Shown here: positions 7,720-16,429 of the stretch, piece by piece | Numbering within the stretch: the stretch's first letter is position 1 | How the letters are laid out: every line of letters starts with the position of its first letter | NCBI GenBank assembly: GCA_023404095.1 | Contig: JAEYDD010000026.1 | Coordinates: 313,715 to 377,714, forward strand | Reading direction: 5' to 3' | From: Pseudomonadota bacterium | GTDB taxonomy: Bacteria > Pseudomonadota > Alphaproteobacteria > Rhizobiales > Rhizobiaceae | DNA: 64,000 nucleotides | Notes under the pieces: generated by a model | The model's database searches: none | Told to the model about the DNA's origin: nothing | Seen by the model: only the letters and a program-made list of their open reading frames with translations | Made by a program: the position numbers and the translations under genes

Positions 7720-8751
7720 ATGACACCGCTATTCAAAACGCCGCTTCGAGCCGGCTTCGTCTTCGCGTCGCTTTTAGCTGGGACCCTTGCCGGCCACGCG
7801 CAGGCCGCCGAGACCACCTATCCGTTGACCCTGCAAAATTGCGGTCGCCAGATCACCATCGACAAGGCACCGGCAAAGACCGTGTCAATTGGCCAAAGCA
7901 GTACCGAAATCCTCTATCTGCTCGGCCTTGCCGACAAGGTCGCGGGCACTGCGCTCTGGGTCGGTCCGGTGCTGAAGGGTTATGAGGACGTGAATGCCAG
8001 GATCGAACGCCTGGCCGATAACGATCCAAGCTTCGAAAGCGTGCTGGCCAAGAAGCCTGACATCATCGCCGTTCAGTTCCAGTGGCAGGTCGGTTCGGAG
8101 GGTGTCGTCGCCAAACCCGAGCAGTTCGAGGAACTGGGAATTCCCGTTTACACCTCTCCGTCCGATTGCACCGGCAAGGAAAATTCCGCCGCCAGTGACG
8201 GAGTGCGCCATCAGGTCTTCACCATGGACCTCGTCTATCAGGAAATCCGTGAAATGGCGCAGATCTACAACGTCCAGGACAAGGGTGAGGAGGTCGTCGC
8301 CGATCTGAAGAAGCGCGAACAGGCGGCCCGCGCCAAGGTTGCGTCGGCCGAGGGCAAGCTGTCGGCCGTCTTCTGGTTCTCCAGCGCCGCGGATGCCGAT
8401 CCGTATGTCGCGGGAAAGAACGGCGCGCCGGGCTATATCATGTCGGCGCTCGGGATTGAGAACATCATCAAGACCGACGACGAATGGCCGACGGTCGGAT
8501 GGGAAACGATCGCCAAGGCCGATCCGACGATCATCGTCGCCGGCTCCATGGAACGACGCCGCTATCCGCTCGACAGCCTGGAGGCGAAGCTCGATTTCCT
8601 GAGGACCGACCCCGTCGCGAGCCTCATGCCGGCGGTGAAAAACGGCCATGTCTTCAACATGGACGCACAGGCCATGAACCCCACGATCCGCACGATCGAG
8701 GGCATCGAAGCGCTGGCGGACGCCATCGCCGAAGCAGGCCTTGCAAAGTGA
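7720..8751 (+). CDS. ABC transporter substrate-binding protein (Fe/B12 type), riboswitch-controlled
   Basis: A 343-residue exported binding protein of the BtuF/FepB class (PF01497-like), with a signal peptide ending near GHAQAAE (about residues 25-30). The mature part begins TYPLTLQNCGRQITI and keeps the two-lobed layout with a central helix (YQEIREMAQIY). It resembles the branch often annotated as putative F420-0 ABC transporter binding proteins. Because rhizobia are not known to use F420 and a B12 riboswitch lies upstream, a corrinoid, a corrinoid precursor or cobalt complex is the more likely ligand. It is the first gene of an operon; the next gene starts inside its stop codon. A paralogue closes the operon at 11423-12445. 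The ligand is inferred from regulation only. Confidence 0.85.
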   Translation: MTPLFKTPLRAGFVFASLLAGTLAGHAQAAETTYPLTLQNCGRQITIDKAPAKTVSIGQSSTEILYLLGLADKVAGTALWVGPVLKGYEDVNARIERLADNDPSFESVLAKKPDIIAVQFQWQVGSEGVVAKPEQFEELGIPVYTSPSDCTGKENSAASDGVRHQVFTMDLVYQEIREMAQIYNVQDKGEEVVADLKKREQAARAKVASAEGKLSAVFWFSSAADADPYVAGKNGAPGYIMSALGIENIIKTDDEWPTVGWETIAKADPTIIVAGSMERRRYPLDSLEAKLDFLRTDPVASLMPAVKNGHVFNMDAQAMNPTIRTIEGIEALADAIAEAGLAK

Positions 8752-9776
8752 GCAGGACGCTCACAACCTTCGGGCGGACGGGCGCGGCATTGGCCGCGCT
8801 CGCCATTCTGCTGATCGCGCTCTGGCTGGGAGCGGCGATCGGTGAAACGGCCATACCGTTCTCGACCGTGGCACAGACGGTGGCGAACCAGCTCTGGAAC
8901 GCGGGCTATCCGCTGGAGCCGATCGACGAAGGCATCATCTGGAGCTATAGGCTCAGCCGTGCCGTGGTCGCCGCGTCCTGCGGCGCAGCGCTGGCGCTTT
9001 CCGGTGCCGTGCTGCAATCGCTGCTGCGCAATCCACTGGCCGATCCCTATATCCTCGGCATCTCGGCGGGCGCTTCGACGGGTGCCGTCAGCGTCGCCAT
9101 CCTTGGGTTCGGCGCCGGGATGTTGACCATGCCACTCGGTGCGTTTCTCGGCGCGCTCATAGCCTTCGTGCTGGTCAGCGTGCTGGCGGTGAAGGCGGGG
9201 CGCGGCACGGCGGCGATCATCCTTGCAGGCGTCGCCGGTTCGCAACTCTTCAACGCACTCACCTCCTTCATCGTCACCAAGGCGGCGACGGCCGAACAAG
9301 CCCGCGGCATCATGTTCTGGCTGCTTGGAAACCTCTCCGGCGTGCGCTGGCCGGATGCCTGGCTGGCGGTGCCGGCAGCGCTCGTCGGCCTCGCCGTCTG
9401 CCTCTGGCACGCACGCGCACTCGACGCCTTCACCTTCGGCTCGGAATCGGCCGCCTCGCTCGGCATCTCGGTCAGGCGCACCTATCTGTCCCTCGTCGGC
9501 GTCTCGGCGATGATGACCGCCGTCATGGTTTCGATCGTGGGGTCGATCGGCTTCGTCGGGCTGGTCATTCCCCATGCCGCGAGGATGTTGGTCGGCGTGC
9601 GGCACGGTGTCCTGCTTCCCGCTGCCGCGTTGATCGGCGCGGTCTTCATGATTATCGCCGACATCCTGTCGCGCACGCTGATCCCCGGCCAGGTGCTGCC
9701 GATCGGCGTGATCACCGCACTCGTCGGCGCGCCTGCCTTCGCACTCATTCTCGGACAAAGGAGGGCGCGGGCATGA
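8748..9776 (+). CDS. FecCD/BtuC-type ABC transporter permease
   Basis: A 342-residue inner-membrane permease with about ten hydrophobic helices and FecCD family signatures: the conserved start of the family domain, RLSRAVVAASCGAALALSGAVLQ; then NPLADPYILGISAGA; and the cytoplasmic loop GIxVRRTYLSLVG that contacts the ATPase. The start is a GTG at 8748 that overlaps the TGA of the upstream binding-protein gene (GTGA), and it ends overlapping the ATPase ATG at 9773 (ATGA), so it is tightly translationally coupled. It forms the channel for whatever ligand the two binding proteins deliver. The frame is open further upstream, but that part lies inside the binding-protein gene and shows no permease sequence. 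Confidence 0.9.
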   Translation: MSRTLTTFGRTGAALAALAILLIALWLGAAIGETAIPFSTVAQTVANQLWNAGYPLEPIDEGIIWSYRLSRAVVAASCGAALALSGAVLQSLLRNPLADPYILGISAGASTGAVSVAILGFGAGMLTMPLGAFLGALIAFVLVSVLAVKAGRGTAAIILAGVAGSQLFNALTSFIVTKAATAEQARGIMFWLLGNLSGVRWPDAWLAVPAALVGLAVCLWHARALDAFTFGSESAASLGISVRRTYLSLVGVSAMMTAVMVSIVGSIGFVGLVIPHAARMLVGVRHGVLLPAAALIGAVFMIIADILSRTLIPGQVLPIGVITALVGAPAFALILGQRRARA

Positions 9777-10591
9777 CGCTTTCAGCCGATCACGTTTCCT
9801 GGTCCGCCGGCGGCGCCGATATCCTGAAGGGCGTGTCACTCACCGTCGAGACGGGGGAATTCCTTGGCATCATCGGTCCGAACGGATCGGGCAAAACGAG
9901 CCTGATGTCGCTGCTGGCCGGCATCCGCAAACCGAAGTCGGGCGGGGTCCTGCTGGACGGCACACCGATCGGGGAGCTTGGTCGGCGTGCCGTGGCGCAG
10001 CGTCTGGCCTTCGTCGAGCAGCAGGCGGAGACGGGGGAGCGGATCACGGCGCGGCAAGCGGTTGAACTGGGCCGCACTCCCTATCTCGGACCATTGTCGC
10101 CGTGGACGTCGCAGGATGACGACATAGTCGAGGCGGCTCTTGAAAACGTCGATATGACACACCTCGCCGAAAGGCTCTGGCACACGCTGTCCGGTGGTGA
10201 ACGTCAACGCCTGCACATTGCCCGTGCGCTTGCCCAGGAGCCGAGGATCCTGTTGCTCGACGAGCCGACCAATCATCTCGACATCGGTCATCAGATCAGT
10301 CTTCTCGATCTGGTTCAGCGCCAGGATCTGACTGTCGTGGCGGCGTTGCACGATCTCAACCATGCCGCCATGTTCTGCGACCGTATCGCGGTCATGCATG
10401 GCGGTCGTCTCGTTGCGCTCGGCCCGCCGTCGGAGGTGCTGACGGAGAAACGGATACGCGACGTGTTCGGGGTGGATGTCGACATCGAACAGGACAGCGG
10501 CGGTATCTGCCACATCCGTTTCCTGACGCGACGTTCGCAAGGCAGAGCCAACGTCACTCGGCCGGCACCTCTATCCGTCATCGGGGCTTGA
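9773..10591 (+). CDS. ABC transporter ATP-binding protein (FecE/BtuD type)
   Basis: A 272-residue cytosolic ATPase with all nucleotide-binding motifs: Walker A GPNGSGKT at about 35-42, signature LSGGERQRLHIARAL, Walker B ILLLDEPTNHLD, and an H-loop histidine in ALHDLNHAAMF. The NHLDIGHQ after Walker B is typical of siderophore/B12 importers. The gene overlaps the permease by 4 bases and is followed after only 4 bases by a methyltransferase gene, so the methyltransferase shares the transcript. It energises uptake by the FecCD permease. Confidence 0.92.
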   Translation: MTLSADHVSWSAGGADILKGVSLTVETGEFLGIIGPNGSGKTSLMSLLAGIRKPKSGGVLLDGTPIGELGRRAVAQRLAFVEQQAETGERITARQAVELGRTPYLGPLSPWTSQDDDIVEAALENVDMTHLAERLWHTLSGGERQRLHIARALAQEPRILLLDEPTNHLDIGHQISLLDLVQRQDLTVVAALHDLNHAAMFCDRIAVMHGGRLVALGPPSEVLTEKRIRDVFGVDVDIEQDSGGICHIRFLTRRSQGRANVTRPAPLSVIGA

Positions 10592-10595
10592 ACTG

Positions 10596-11384
10596 ATGGA
10601 CTTGCGCAACCACGACCTTAAGGAAGACATCAGGGAATACTGGTCGAAACGGTCCGCGACCTTCGATCTGGCGTTCGGGCACCGCATTCCGCCGGGCCCG
10701 GAACTTGATGCCTGGGCGGCAGCCGTGCGCGAGGCGATCGGGCCGGAACCCCAAAGGGTGCTGGAGCTTGCCTGCGGCACGGGAGAGGTGACGAATGTCC
10801 TGCTCTCGCTCGGCCATGAGGTGACGGCGCTCGATTTTTCCGAGGCCATGCTCGACGTGGCCCGGGCAAAGCATACCGGCAACACGCGCGTTCGGTTCGT
10901 GCTTGCCGATGCCGAGCGCACGATGGAACTCGACGAAACCTACGATGCGGTGATCTGCCGGCACCTGGTCTGGACACTGACGGAGCCGGAGCTGGCGCTG
11001 GCCGATTGGTTCCGGGTTTTGAAGCCGGGCGGCAGGCTGCTCGTCTTTGATGGCGATTGGACGAAACCAACGCGCATGGGCCAGCTTGCGGGCCTTGCTG
11101 TCCGCCTGATCGAGCGCTTCATCGGACATGATCCATATTATGACGGCGCCATGAGCGAGAAGCATGCCGATATCATGAGGCGTCTTCCGTTCAGCGAGGG
11201 GCTGACGGCGGAGCGCCTGGAGCCGCTGGTGCGAGAGGCGGGTTTCGTGAACATAACCTTCCCATCCCATCGGCCGATCACTGCCGCTCAGCGCAAGGAT
11301 GCTGATCTCAGGAACAGTTTGCGCACCCGGTACTACCGACGTTTTGTGCTTGCGGCGTACCGCCCGGCCAATGTCGCCTCATGA
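10596..11384 (+). CDS. Class I SAM-dependent methyltransferase within the B12-regulated transporter operon
   Basis: A 262-residue Rossmann methyltransferase with motif I VLELACGTGEV at about 55-65, an acidic residue at the end of strand 2 (TALDFSEAML), and motif III/IV segments YDAVICRHLVWTL and LKPGGRLLVFDGDW. There is no membrane segment, so it is cytosolic. It sits between the ATPase gene (4-base gap) and the second binding-protein gene. Such methyltransferases recur in this type of riboswitch-linked transporter operon and may act on the imported ligand, for example in corrinoid remodelling, but no specific reaction can be read from sequence. Confidence 0.85.
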   Translation: MDLRNHDLKEDIREYWSKRSATFDLAFGHRIPPGPELDAWAAAVREAIGPEPQRVLELACGTGEVTNVLLSLGHEVTALDFSEAMLDVARAKHTGNTRVRFVLADAERTMELDETYDAVICRHLVWTLTEPELALADWFRVLKPGGRLLVFDGDWTKPTRMGQLAGLAVRLIERFIGHDPYYDGAMSEKHADIMRRLPFSEGLTAERLEPLVREAGFVNITFPSHRPITAAQRKDADLRNSLRTRYYRRFVLAAYRPANVAS

Positions 11385-11422
11385 TGGCTCGATTGATCGG
11401 TCGGCCTCAAAGGATTTCGACG

Positions 11423-12445
11423 GTGAAGACACGTTTCGTATCATCTCTTTCAGGCGCCCTGGCTGTCGCCATGTCGATCACGATCCCTTCGACAGGCTTG
11501 GCTCAGGAAACACGTTACCCGTTGACGATCGAGAATTGCGGTCGGGAGCTTACCTTTGACAAGGCGCCCTCGCGCGCCTTCGCCGACGGACAAAACTCAG
11601 CGGAAGTGTTTTACCTGTTGGGGCTTGGCGATAAAGTTGCCGGCACAGCACTGTGGATCGGGCCGGTGCTCGAAGGCTTTGAAGATGTGGACGCACGGGT
11701 TCCCCGAATTGCCGAGCTCGATCCGAGCTTCGAGGGAATTCTTGCGACAAGACCGGATTTTGTGGCAACGCAGTTCCAGTGGCAGATCGGCCCGGAAGGC
11801 GTGGTGGCCAAGGTCGAGCAGTTTGAGGAACTGAATATCCCGGTCTACACGGCACCGGCTGATTGCCACCTGAAGGACAAGACGGCGGATGGCGACAAGC
11901 CGCCAAAGTTCTCAATGGATCTGATTTACCAGGAAATCGACGAGATCGCGCGCATCTTCAATGTTGCCGACCGGGGCAGGACGCTCATCGGTGAGATGAA
12001 GGCGCGTGAGCAGGCAGTAAAGACGCGGGTAGCAGCGCTGAAGGGTGATGTATCCGCGGTGTTCTGGTATTCCAGCGCCAAGCTCAATGCGGACCCGTAT
12101 GTGGCGGGCGAGGGCGGTGTTCCTGCATATCTCATGGCAGAGCTCGGAATTCGGAATGTCGTTCAGAGCAAGGAAGAGTGGCCAACCGTCGGCTGGGAAA
12201 CCATTGCCAAAGCCAACCCGGCAATCATCATAGCCGGTGACATGACAAGACGGCGCTTCGAGGGCGACGACATTGCTGTCAAGCTCGATTTCCTGAAGCA
12301 TGATCCGGTTGCGAGTGTCATGAAGGCTGCGCAGAAGGGGCAAATTGTCGAGATGAGTGTCCAGCTCATGGATCCGACTGTCAGAACGATCCGTGGTTTG
12401 GAGATTCTTGCAGATGCGCTGGAGACGTACGAATTCGTCCGGTAA
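11423..12445 (+). CDS. Second ABC substrate-binding protein of the B12-regulated operon
   Basis: A paralogue of the first binding protein: it begins TRYPLTIENCGRELTFDKAP after a signal peptide, shares LGLGDKVAGTALWIGPVL and the PTVGWETIAKANPAIIIAG segment, and ends in the same helix. I place the start at GTG 11423 (VKTRFVSSLSGAL), which has AAAGGA 8 bases upstream and gives a clean signal peptide cleaved near STGLAQ. The ATG at 11381, overlapping the methyltransferase stop, is the alternative. Loss of the GKENS loop region relative to the first copy suggests a somewhat different ligand or form. It is the last gene of the operon. Confidence 0.83.
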   Translation: MKTRFVSSLSGALAVAMSITIPSTGLAQETRYPLTIENCGRELTFDKAPSRAFADGQNSAEVFYLLGLGDKVAGTALWIGPVLEGFEDVDARVPRIAELDPSFEGILATRPDFVATQFQWQIGPEGVVAKVEQFEELNIPVYTAPADCHLKDKTADGDKPPKFSMDLIYQEIDEIARIFNVADRGRTLIGEMKAREQAVKTRVAALKGDVSAVFWYSSAKLNADPYVAGEGGVPAYLMAELGIRNVVQSKEEWPTVGWETIAKANPAIIIAGDMTRRRFEGDDIAVKLDFLKHDPVASVMKAAQKGQIVEMSVQLMDPTVRTIRGLEILADALETYEFVR

Positions 12446-12924
12446 GCCATCACTTCGCACTGCCATCAATAAGTATACCAGGTATCGTTAATAGGAATCC
12501 ATAGGACCGGGCGAAGATGCTGGAGCGGTTCGACGTCGCACCAGCCACGATACCTAGTCGTTTGAACGAAGCTTCCAACGCGCGGTATTTTTCAAATCAC
12601 CCGACGGGTAGCCTCCATCCGAAGCGACGATCGCACCCATCATGAGGCTCGATGCTGCTGCGTTCGGCGGAAGAAGTAGGGCGATGTTCCATAATACATA
12701 TTATCGCATTTTGGCACCGGGGTGGGTTCACGGGAGTGCCCGGCAAGTCTCGGTTTGGCAGGAAGTCAAATGCACGCCCCTGTTGCACTTGCAGTCCATT
12801 TTCAAAAAACTGCAGGCAATCACCCAACACGTAAATGGCAGTGAATTAAGACAGTGCCTGCCGCGGAGGAAGCCGATTTCCGGTATTTCGCGTCTTTTCA
12901 TGGCGACCGCATTCCGTTAAGGCG
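12446..12924. other. Intergenic stretch with no recognised gene
   Basis: No frame here has family resemblance or a good ribosome site. An 8-bp inverted pair (AGGTATCG at 12480-12487, CGATACCT at 12548-12555) is present but 60 bases apart, so weak. The stretch is lower in GC than its surroundings, which suggests non-coding or decayed DNA. Confidence 0.5.
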
Positions 12925-12942
12925 CTGTCATAAAACTGTCAT
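12925..12942 (+). promoter_or_regulatory. Pho box (PhoB binding site)
   Basis: CTGTCATAAAACTGTCAT is two 7-bp CTGTCAT repeats separated by a 4-bp AT-rich spacer, an excellent match to the PhoB consensus. It ends 17 bp upstream of the preferred GTG start of the PhoU-like gene. In Sinorhizobium meliloti PhoB represses the homologous orfA-pit operon, and this very close position fits repression. Confidence 0.9.
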
Positions 12943-12959
12943 ATATGGGAAAACGCCAC

Positions 12960-13604
12960 GTGCTGAGTTGGTTTCGCGCCTTGATGCCCCGGGAAGACCG
13001 GTTCTTCGATATGTTCGACGCGCATGCGAAAACGGTGGTCGGAGCAGCGGAGGCGCTGGAGAAGGTTCTCGCCGGAGGCCCTGAATTAGAGAAGCACTGC
13101 GATCGCATCGTCGAACTCGAGGACAAGGCCGACCACATCACTGCCGAAGTGTTGCTGGCCGTTCGCAAGAGCTTCATCACGCCATTTGACCGTGGCGACA
13201 TCAAGGACCTCATCCAGTCGCTCGATGACGCCATCGACATGATGCACAAGACCGTCAAGACCATCCGGCTGTTCGAGCAGAAGAGCTTTGATCCGGTCAT
13301 GCAGGAGATGGGTGCGATCATCGTCAAGGCAGCCCATCTGGTGAGTGAAGCGATACCGCAGCTCAACAAGATCGGCACGAATGCGCCTCGCCTCAATGCG
13401 ATTGCCGAAGAGGTGATGCGTATCGAGGGACGGGCCGACGAGCTGCATGAAAAAGGCCTGAAGGACCTGTTCCAGCGCCACGGCGCGTCCAATCCGATGG
13501 CCTACATGATCGGCAGCGAACTCTACGGCGAGCTGGAAAAAGTCGTGGACCGGTTCGAAGACGTGGCCAATGAAATCAGCGGCATCGTGATCGAGAACGT
13601 CTGA
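12960..13604 (+). CDS. PhoU-like DUF47 protein, accessory to Pit (OrfA)
   Basis: A 214-residue all-helical DUF47/PhoU-like protein: MPREDRFFDMFDAHAKTVV near the start, then CDRIVELEDKADHITAEVL and LIQSLDDAIDMMHK, with Asp/Glu clusters typical of PhoU metal binding. DUF47 proteins pair with Pit phosphate transporters and modulate their activity. The start is uncertain: ATG 12945 would sit almost on the Pho box, GTG 12960 gives the VLSWFRALMPRED beginning expected for rhizobial OrfA, and ATG 12984 is the shortest choice. The stop overlaps the pit ATG by one base (TGATG), so the two are translationally coupled. It is cytosolic and probably membrane-associated with Pit. Confidence 0.88.
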   Translation: MLSWFRALMPREDRFFDMFDAHAKTVVGAAEALEKVLAGGPELEKHCDRIVELEDKADHITAEVLLAVRKSFITPFDRGDIKDLIQSLDDAIDMMHKTVKTIRLFEQKSFDPVMQEMGAIIVKAAHLVSEAIPQLNKIGTNAPRLNAIAEEVMRIEGRADELHEKGLKDLFQRHGASNPMAYMIGSELYGELEKVVDRFEDVANEISGIVIENV

Positions 13605-14614
13605 TGGACGCCACCCTCGCCCTGCCTCTGCTGGTGGCGCTCATCGGCATCGCCCTGCTGTTTGACTTCCTGAACGGGTTGCATGACGCGGCGAACTCGA
13701 TCGCCACGATCGTCTCCACCCGGGTGCTGCGGCCGCAATATGCGGTGATGTGGGCCGCCTTCTTCAACTTCATCGCCTTTCTGTTCTTCGGGCTGCATGT
13801 CGCAGAGACGATCGGCCGTGGGATCATCGATCCCGCGATCGTCTCCCCTGCCGTGATCTTCTCCGCCCTAATCGGCGCGATCATCTGGAACGTCGTCACC
13901 TGGCTGTTCGGCATTCCGTCCAGTTCCTCGCACGCGCTGATCGGGGGGCTCGTGGGCGCGGGGCTCGCCAGAAGCGGCTTTGATTCCATCGTCCTGTCCG
14001 GTGTGCTGAAGACGGTCGGCGCGATCTTCATGTCGCCTGCCATCGGCTTCTTTCTGGCGCTGATGCTTGTGCTGCTCGTCTCCTGGGTCTGCGTGCGCCA
14101 GACACCGTTTGCGGTCGACAAGAGCTTTCGTGGGCTGCAATTCATTTCCGCCTCGCTCTATTCGCTCGGGCACGGCGGCAACGACGCGCAGAAGACGATG
14201 GGCATCATTGCCGTCCTGCTATATTCGCAAGGCCATCTGGGATCCGAATTCTATGTCCCCTTCTGGGTAGTGATTACCTGCCAGGCGGCGATTGCGCTTG
14301 GCACGCTGTTCGGGGGCTGGCGCATCGTCCACACCATGGGTTCGAAGATCACCAAGCTCAACCCGATGCAGGGCTTCTGCGCAGAGACCGGCGGCGCCAT
14401 CACTCTCTTCGCCGCCACCTGGCTCGGCATTCCCGTTTCGACGACGCACACGATCACGGGTGCGATCATCGGCGTCGGTGCTGCGCGCCGGGTCTCCGCC
14501 GTGCGCTGGGGCCTTGCCGGAAACATCGTCGTCGCCTGGTTCGTCACCCTGCCGGCTGCAGCCGTCGTATCCGCCCTCACCTATTGGATGGTCGGCGTCT
14601 TCGGCGGCCACTGA
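13604..14614 (+). CDS. pit: Low-affinity inorganic phosphate transporter Pit
   Basis: A 336-residue inner-membrane protein with about ten hydrophobic helices. It shows the duplicated PHO4 family signature: first half FLNGLHDAANSIATIVSTR near residues 22-38 and second half GHGGNDAQKTMGII near the middle, plus the paired loops IPSSSSHALIGGLVG and IPVSTTHTITGAIIGVG. It symports phosphate (as metal-phosphate) with protons. It is downstream of the DUF47 partner and a Pho box, matching the orfA-pit arrangement of rhizobia where Pit serves under phosphate excess and is shut off when PhoB activates high-affinity uptake. Confidence 0.95.
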   Translation: MDATLALPLLVALIGIALLFDFLNGLHDAANSIATIVSTRVLRPQYAVMWAAFFNFIAFLFFGLHVAETIGRGIIDPAIVSPAVIFSALIGAIIWNVVTWLFGIPSSSSHALIGGLVGAGLARSGFDSIVLSGVLKTVGAIFMSPAIGFFLALMLVLLVSWVCVRQTPFAVDKSFRGLQFISASLYSLGHGGNDAQKTMGIIAVLLYSQGHLGSEFYVPFWVVITCQAAIALGTLFGGWRIVHTMGSKITKLNPMQGFCAETGGAITLFAATWLGIPVSTTHTITGAIIGVGAARRVSAVRWGLAGNIVVAWFVTLPAAAVVSALTYWMVGVFGGH

Positions 14615-14972
14615 GCCTCGGTTTCCGGTTGTGACCTTTCCGTTTCCACAATCGCTCCCGACAGGCGCAGAACCGGGCGGAGCGCATGGTCGCGCCCGCC
14701 CCGACCGCAAAGCCTTGCCAAGATCGCGTGCTGGCCGAGCAAGAAGGGAGGGCCACCATTGCAGGTAAGGCGCATCTTTGATTCCGCTATCTTTTCGCGC
14801 CTAGTTGATGAATAATGAGCGTTACGAGTTATTTATTTCGTGAGCATTGCCTGCCGCAGCGGTGGCGTGAAAACTATGCTTAGAGTGGCGCGTCCGAGCG
14901 TGCACTCCAATCCGACATTGCAGTCAGAGACAGTTGAAATTCCCGATACTGAAGCATGGAGGGCTGAGGATC
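14615..14972. other. Intergenic stretch, no gene seen
   Basis: No convincing frame, RNA or mobile-element sequence is visible. It contains the promoter region for the following DUF3300 gene; a GAGGA ribosome site lies at its 3' end just before ATG 14973. Confidence 0.5.
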
Positions 14973-16406
14973 ATGGGCTTCGACAAGTTTTCTCGTCAAT
15001 TTCTGTCCGGCCTCGCAGTCGGCATGCTGCTGGTAGGGGCCGCCAGTCTGGGTTGGGTCGATCCCGTCTCCGCGCAAACTCAGGCTGCAGCGACATCTCC
15101 GGCGCAAGATCAGGCACAGGAACAGGAGCCTGACCTTCTCACCGAGGACGAACTGGAAATCCTGGTCGCGCGGATCGCGCTCTACCCCGACGAACTGGTG
15201 GCACTGGTCAGTTCGGCATCACTCTACCCGCTTCAGATCGTCGAGGGCGAGCGTTTTCTCGACCAGAAGAAGACGAACAAGGATCTTCAGCCCAAGGAAA
15301 GCTGGGACGACAGCATTATATCGCTCTTGAACTATCCAGACATCGTCACGATGATGAGCGACGATCTGGACTGGACCCAGTCGCTCGGCAGTGCGCTGGC
15401 CTATCAGCAAAAGGACGTGCTGATGGCGATTCAGACGCTGCGCGACAAGGCGGTTGCGGACGGTGTCATCAAGACGGACGACAAGGTCAAGGTCGTCAGT
15501 CAGGGCGACAACGTCATCATCCAGGCGGCCGACCCCGAAAGGATCTACGTACCGAAGTACGAGCCCCAGATGCTCTATGAGCCGGGCTATGCGCAGGCAC
15601 CGATCACCTACTACGACGAGCCCTATCCCAACTATTACTATCCGTCCGCTCCCTATTTCGCCGCTGCCGTCACTGGCGCTGCGATCTGGGCGGCGGCCGT
15701 CGACTGGGACGACTGGGGCGTCTGGGGCGGCCGCTGGAACGGCGACGTCGATATCGACTGCGACAAGTGCTTCAACGACATCGATATCGATCGCGACAAG
15801 TTCAAGATGAACGATGTGGACTGGAAAAACATCGACCGGTCAAAGATCAAGTTCGACAAGAACCAGCTGGCCAATGTCGATCGCAATCGCCTCAAGAACG
15901 AGTTCCAGGGAAATCGTGACAACAACCTTGCAAACCGGGCCAAGGACGTACGCCGAAATGGTGGCGAGCGGGCGGCAAACCGTGGCGGAAAGGTCTCCGT
16001 CGATGATATCCGCAAAAGCAAGGTTGACGCGAACCGGGCACGGCAAGGGGCGGCAAACATAGACCGGGGGAACGCCGGCAAGGCGGTTGCGGCCCGCAAG
16101 GACGGTGCAGGGGCCGCCAATCGATCAGGCGGGGCGGCGGCAGGCAAAAAGATCGCGGGCGCCAAGTCGCAGAACGTCAACCGCAAGGCGAGCAAGCCGC
16201 GGCCGGGCGGTCAGGTCCAGAAGCGCTCGGGCGGCAAGCCGTCTGCGATCGGCAATGTCGGCAATGGTCGCAAGGCGCAGGTTTCATCCAATCGCGGCCG
16301 GCAATCGATGTCCGGCGGCGGACATCGTCGACCGCAAGCCAGCGGCGGGCATCGACGACCGCCCGGGGGTGGCGGACATCGCGGTGGCGGCGGCCGCCGC
16401 CGTTAA
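14973..16406 (+). CDS. DUF3300 exported protein with basic Arg/Gly-rich tail
   Basis: An exported protein of 477 residues. A signal peptide (residues 1-35, ending VDPVSAQ) is followed by a Gln/Ala-rich linker and then the DUF3300 domain (ALYPDELVALVSSASLYP, YQQKDVLMAIQTLRDKA, YVPKYEPQMLYEP). A Tyr/Pro stretch and a Trp-rich segment (WGVWGGRWNGDVD) come next. Then there is an acidic to neutral repeat of D-I-D and N-R units, and a strongly basic Gly/Arg/Asn tail of about 130 residues ending in GGGGRRR. The role is unknown. Its partner, a DUF2950 protein, follows after 23 bases, and the two families recur together across proteobacteria. The longer TTG start at 14934 is less likely because it has no ribosome site and would extend the signal peptide. 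Confidence 0.85.
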   Translation: MGFDKFSRQFLSGLAVGMLLVGAASLGWVDPVSAQTQAAATSPAQDQAQEQEPDLLTEDELEILVARIALYPDELVALVSSASLYPLQIVEGERFLDQKKTNKDLQPKESWDDSIISLLNYPDIVTMMSDDLDWTQSLGSALAYQQKDVLMAIQTLRDKAVADGVIKTDDKVKVVSQGDNVIIQAADPERIYVPKYEPQMLYEPGYAQAPITYYDEPYPNYYYPSAPYFAAAVTGAAIWAAAVDWDDWGVWGGRWNGDVDIDCDKCFNDIDIDRDKFKMNDVDWKNIDRSKIKFDKNQLANVDRNRLKNEFQGNRDNNLANRAKDVRRNGGERAANRGGKVSVDDIRKSKVDANRARQGAANIDRGNAGKAVAARKDGAGAANRSGGAAAGKKIAGAKSQNVNRKASKPRPGGQVQKRSGGKPSAIGNVGNGRKAQVSSNRGRQSMSGGGHRRPQASGGHRRPPGGGGHRGGGGRRR

Positions 16407-16429
16407 GGACACGCATCCAGGAGGCGACG

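Noticed and set aside
8484..8747. Upstream extension of the FecCD permease inside the binding-protein gene
   Set aside because: The part before GTG 8748 is an out-of-frame shadow of the binding protein and has no permease sequence.
8562..9839. Long minus-strand frame opposite the permease and ATPase
   Set aside because: It is an Arg/His/Asp-rich antisense shadow of a hydrophobic gene with no domain.
12480..12555. Inverted pair AGGTATCG/CGATACCT as a regulatory site
   Set aside because: The arms are only 8 bp, 60 bp apart, and no gene starts nearby; likely chance.
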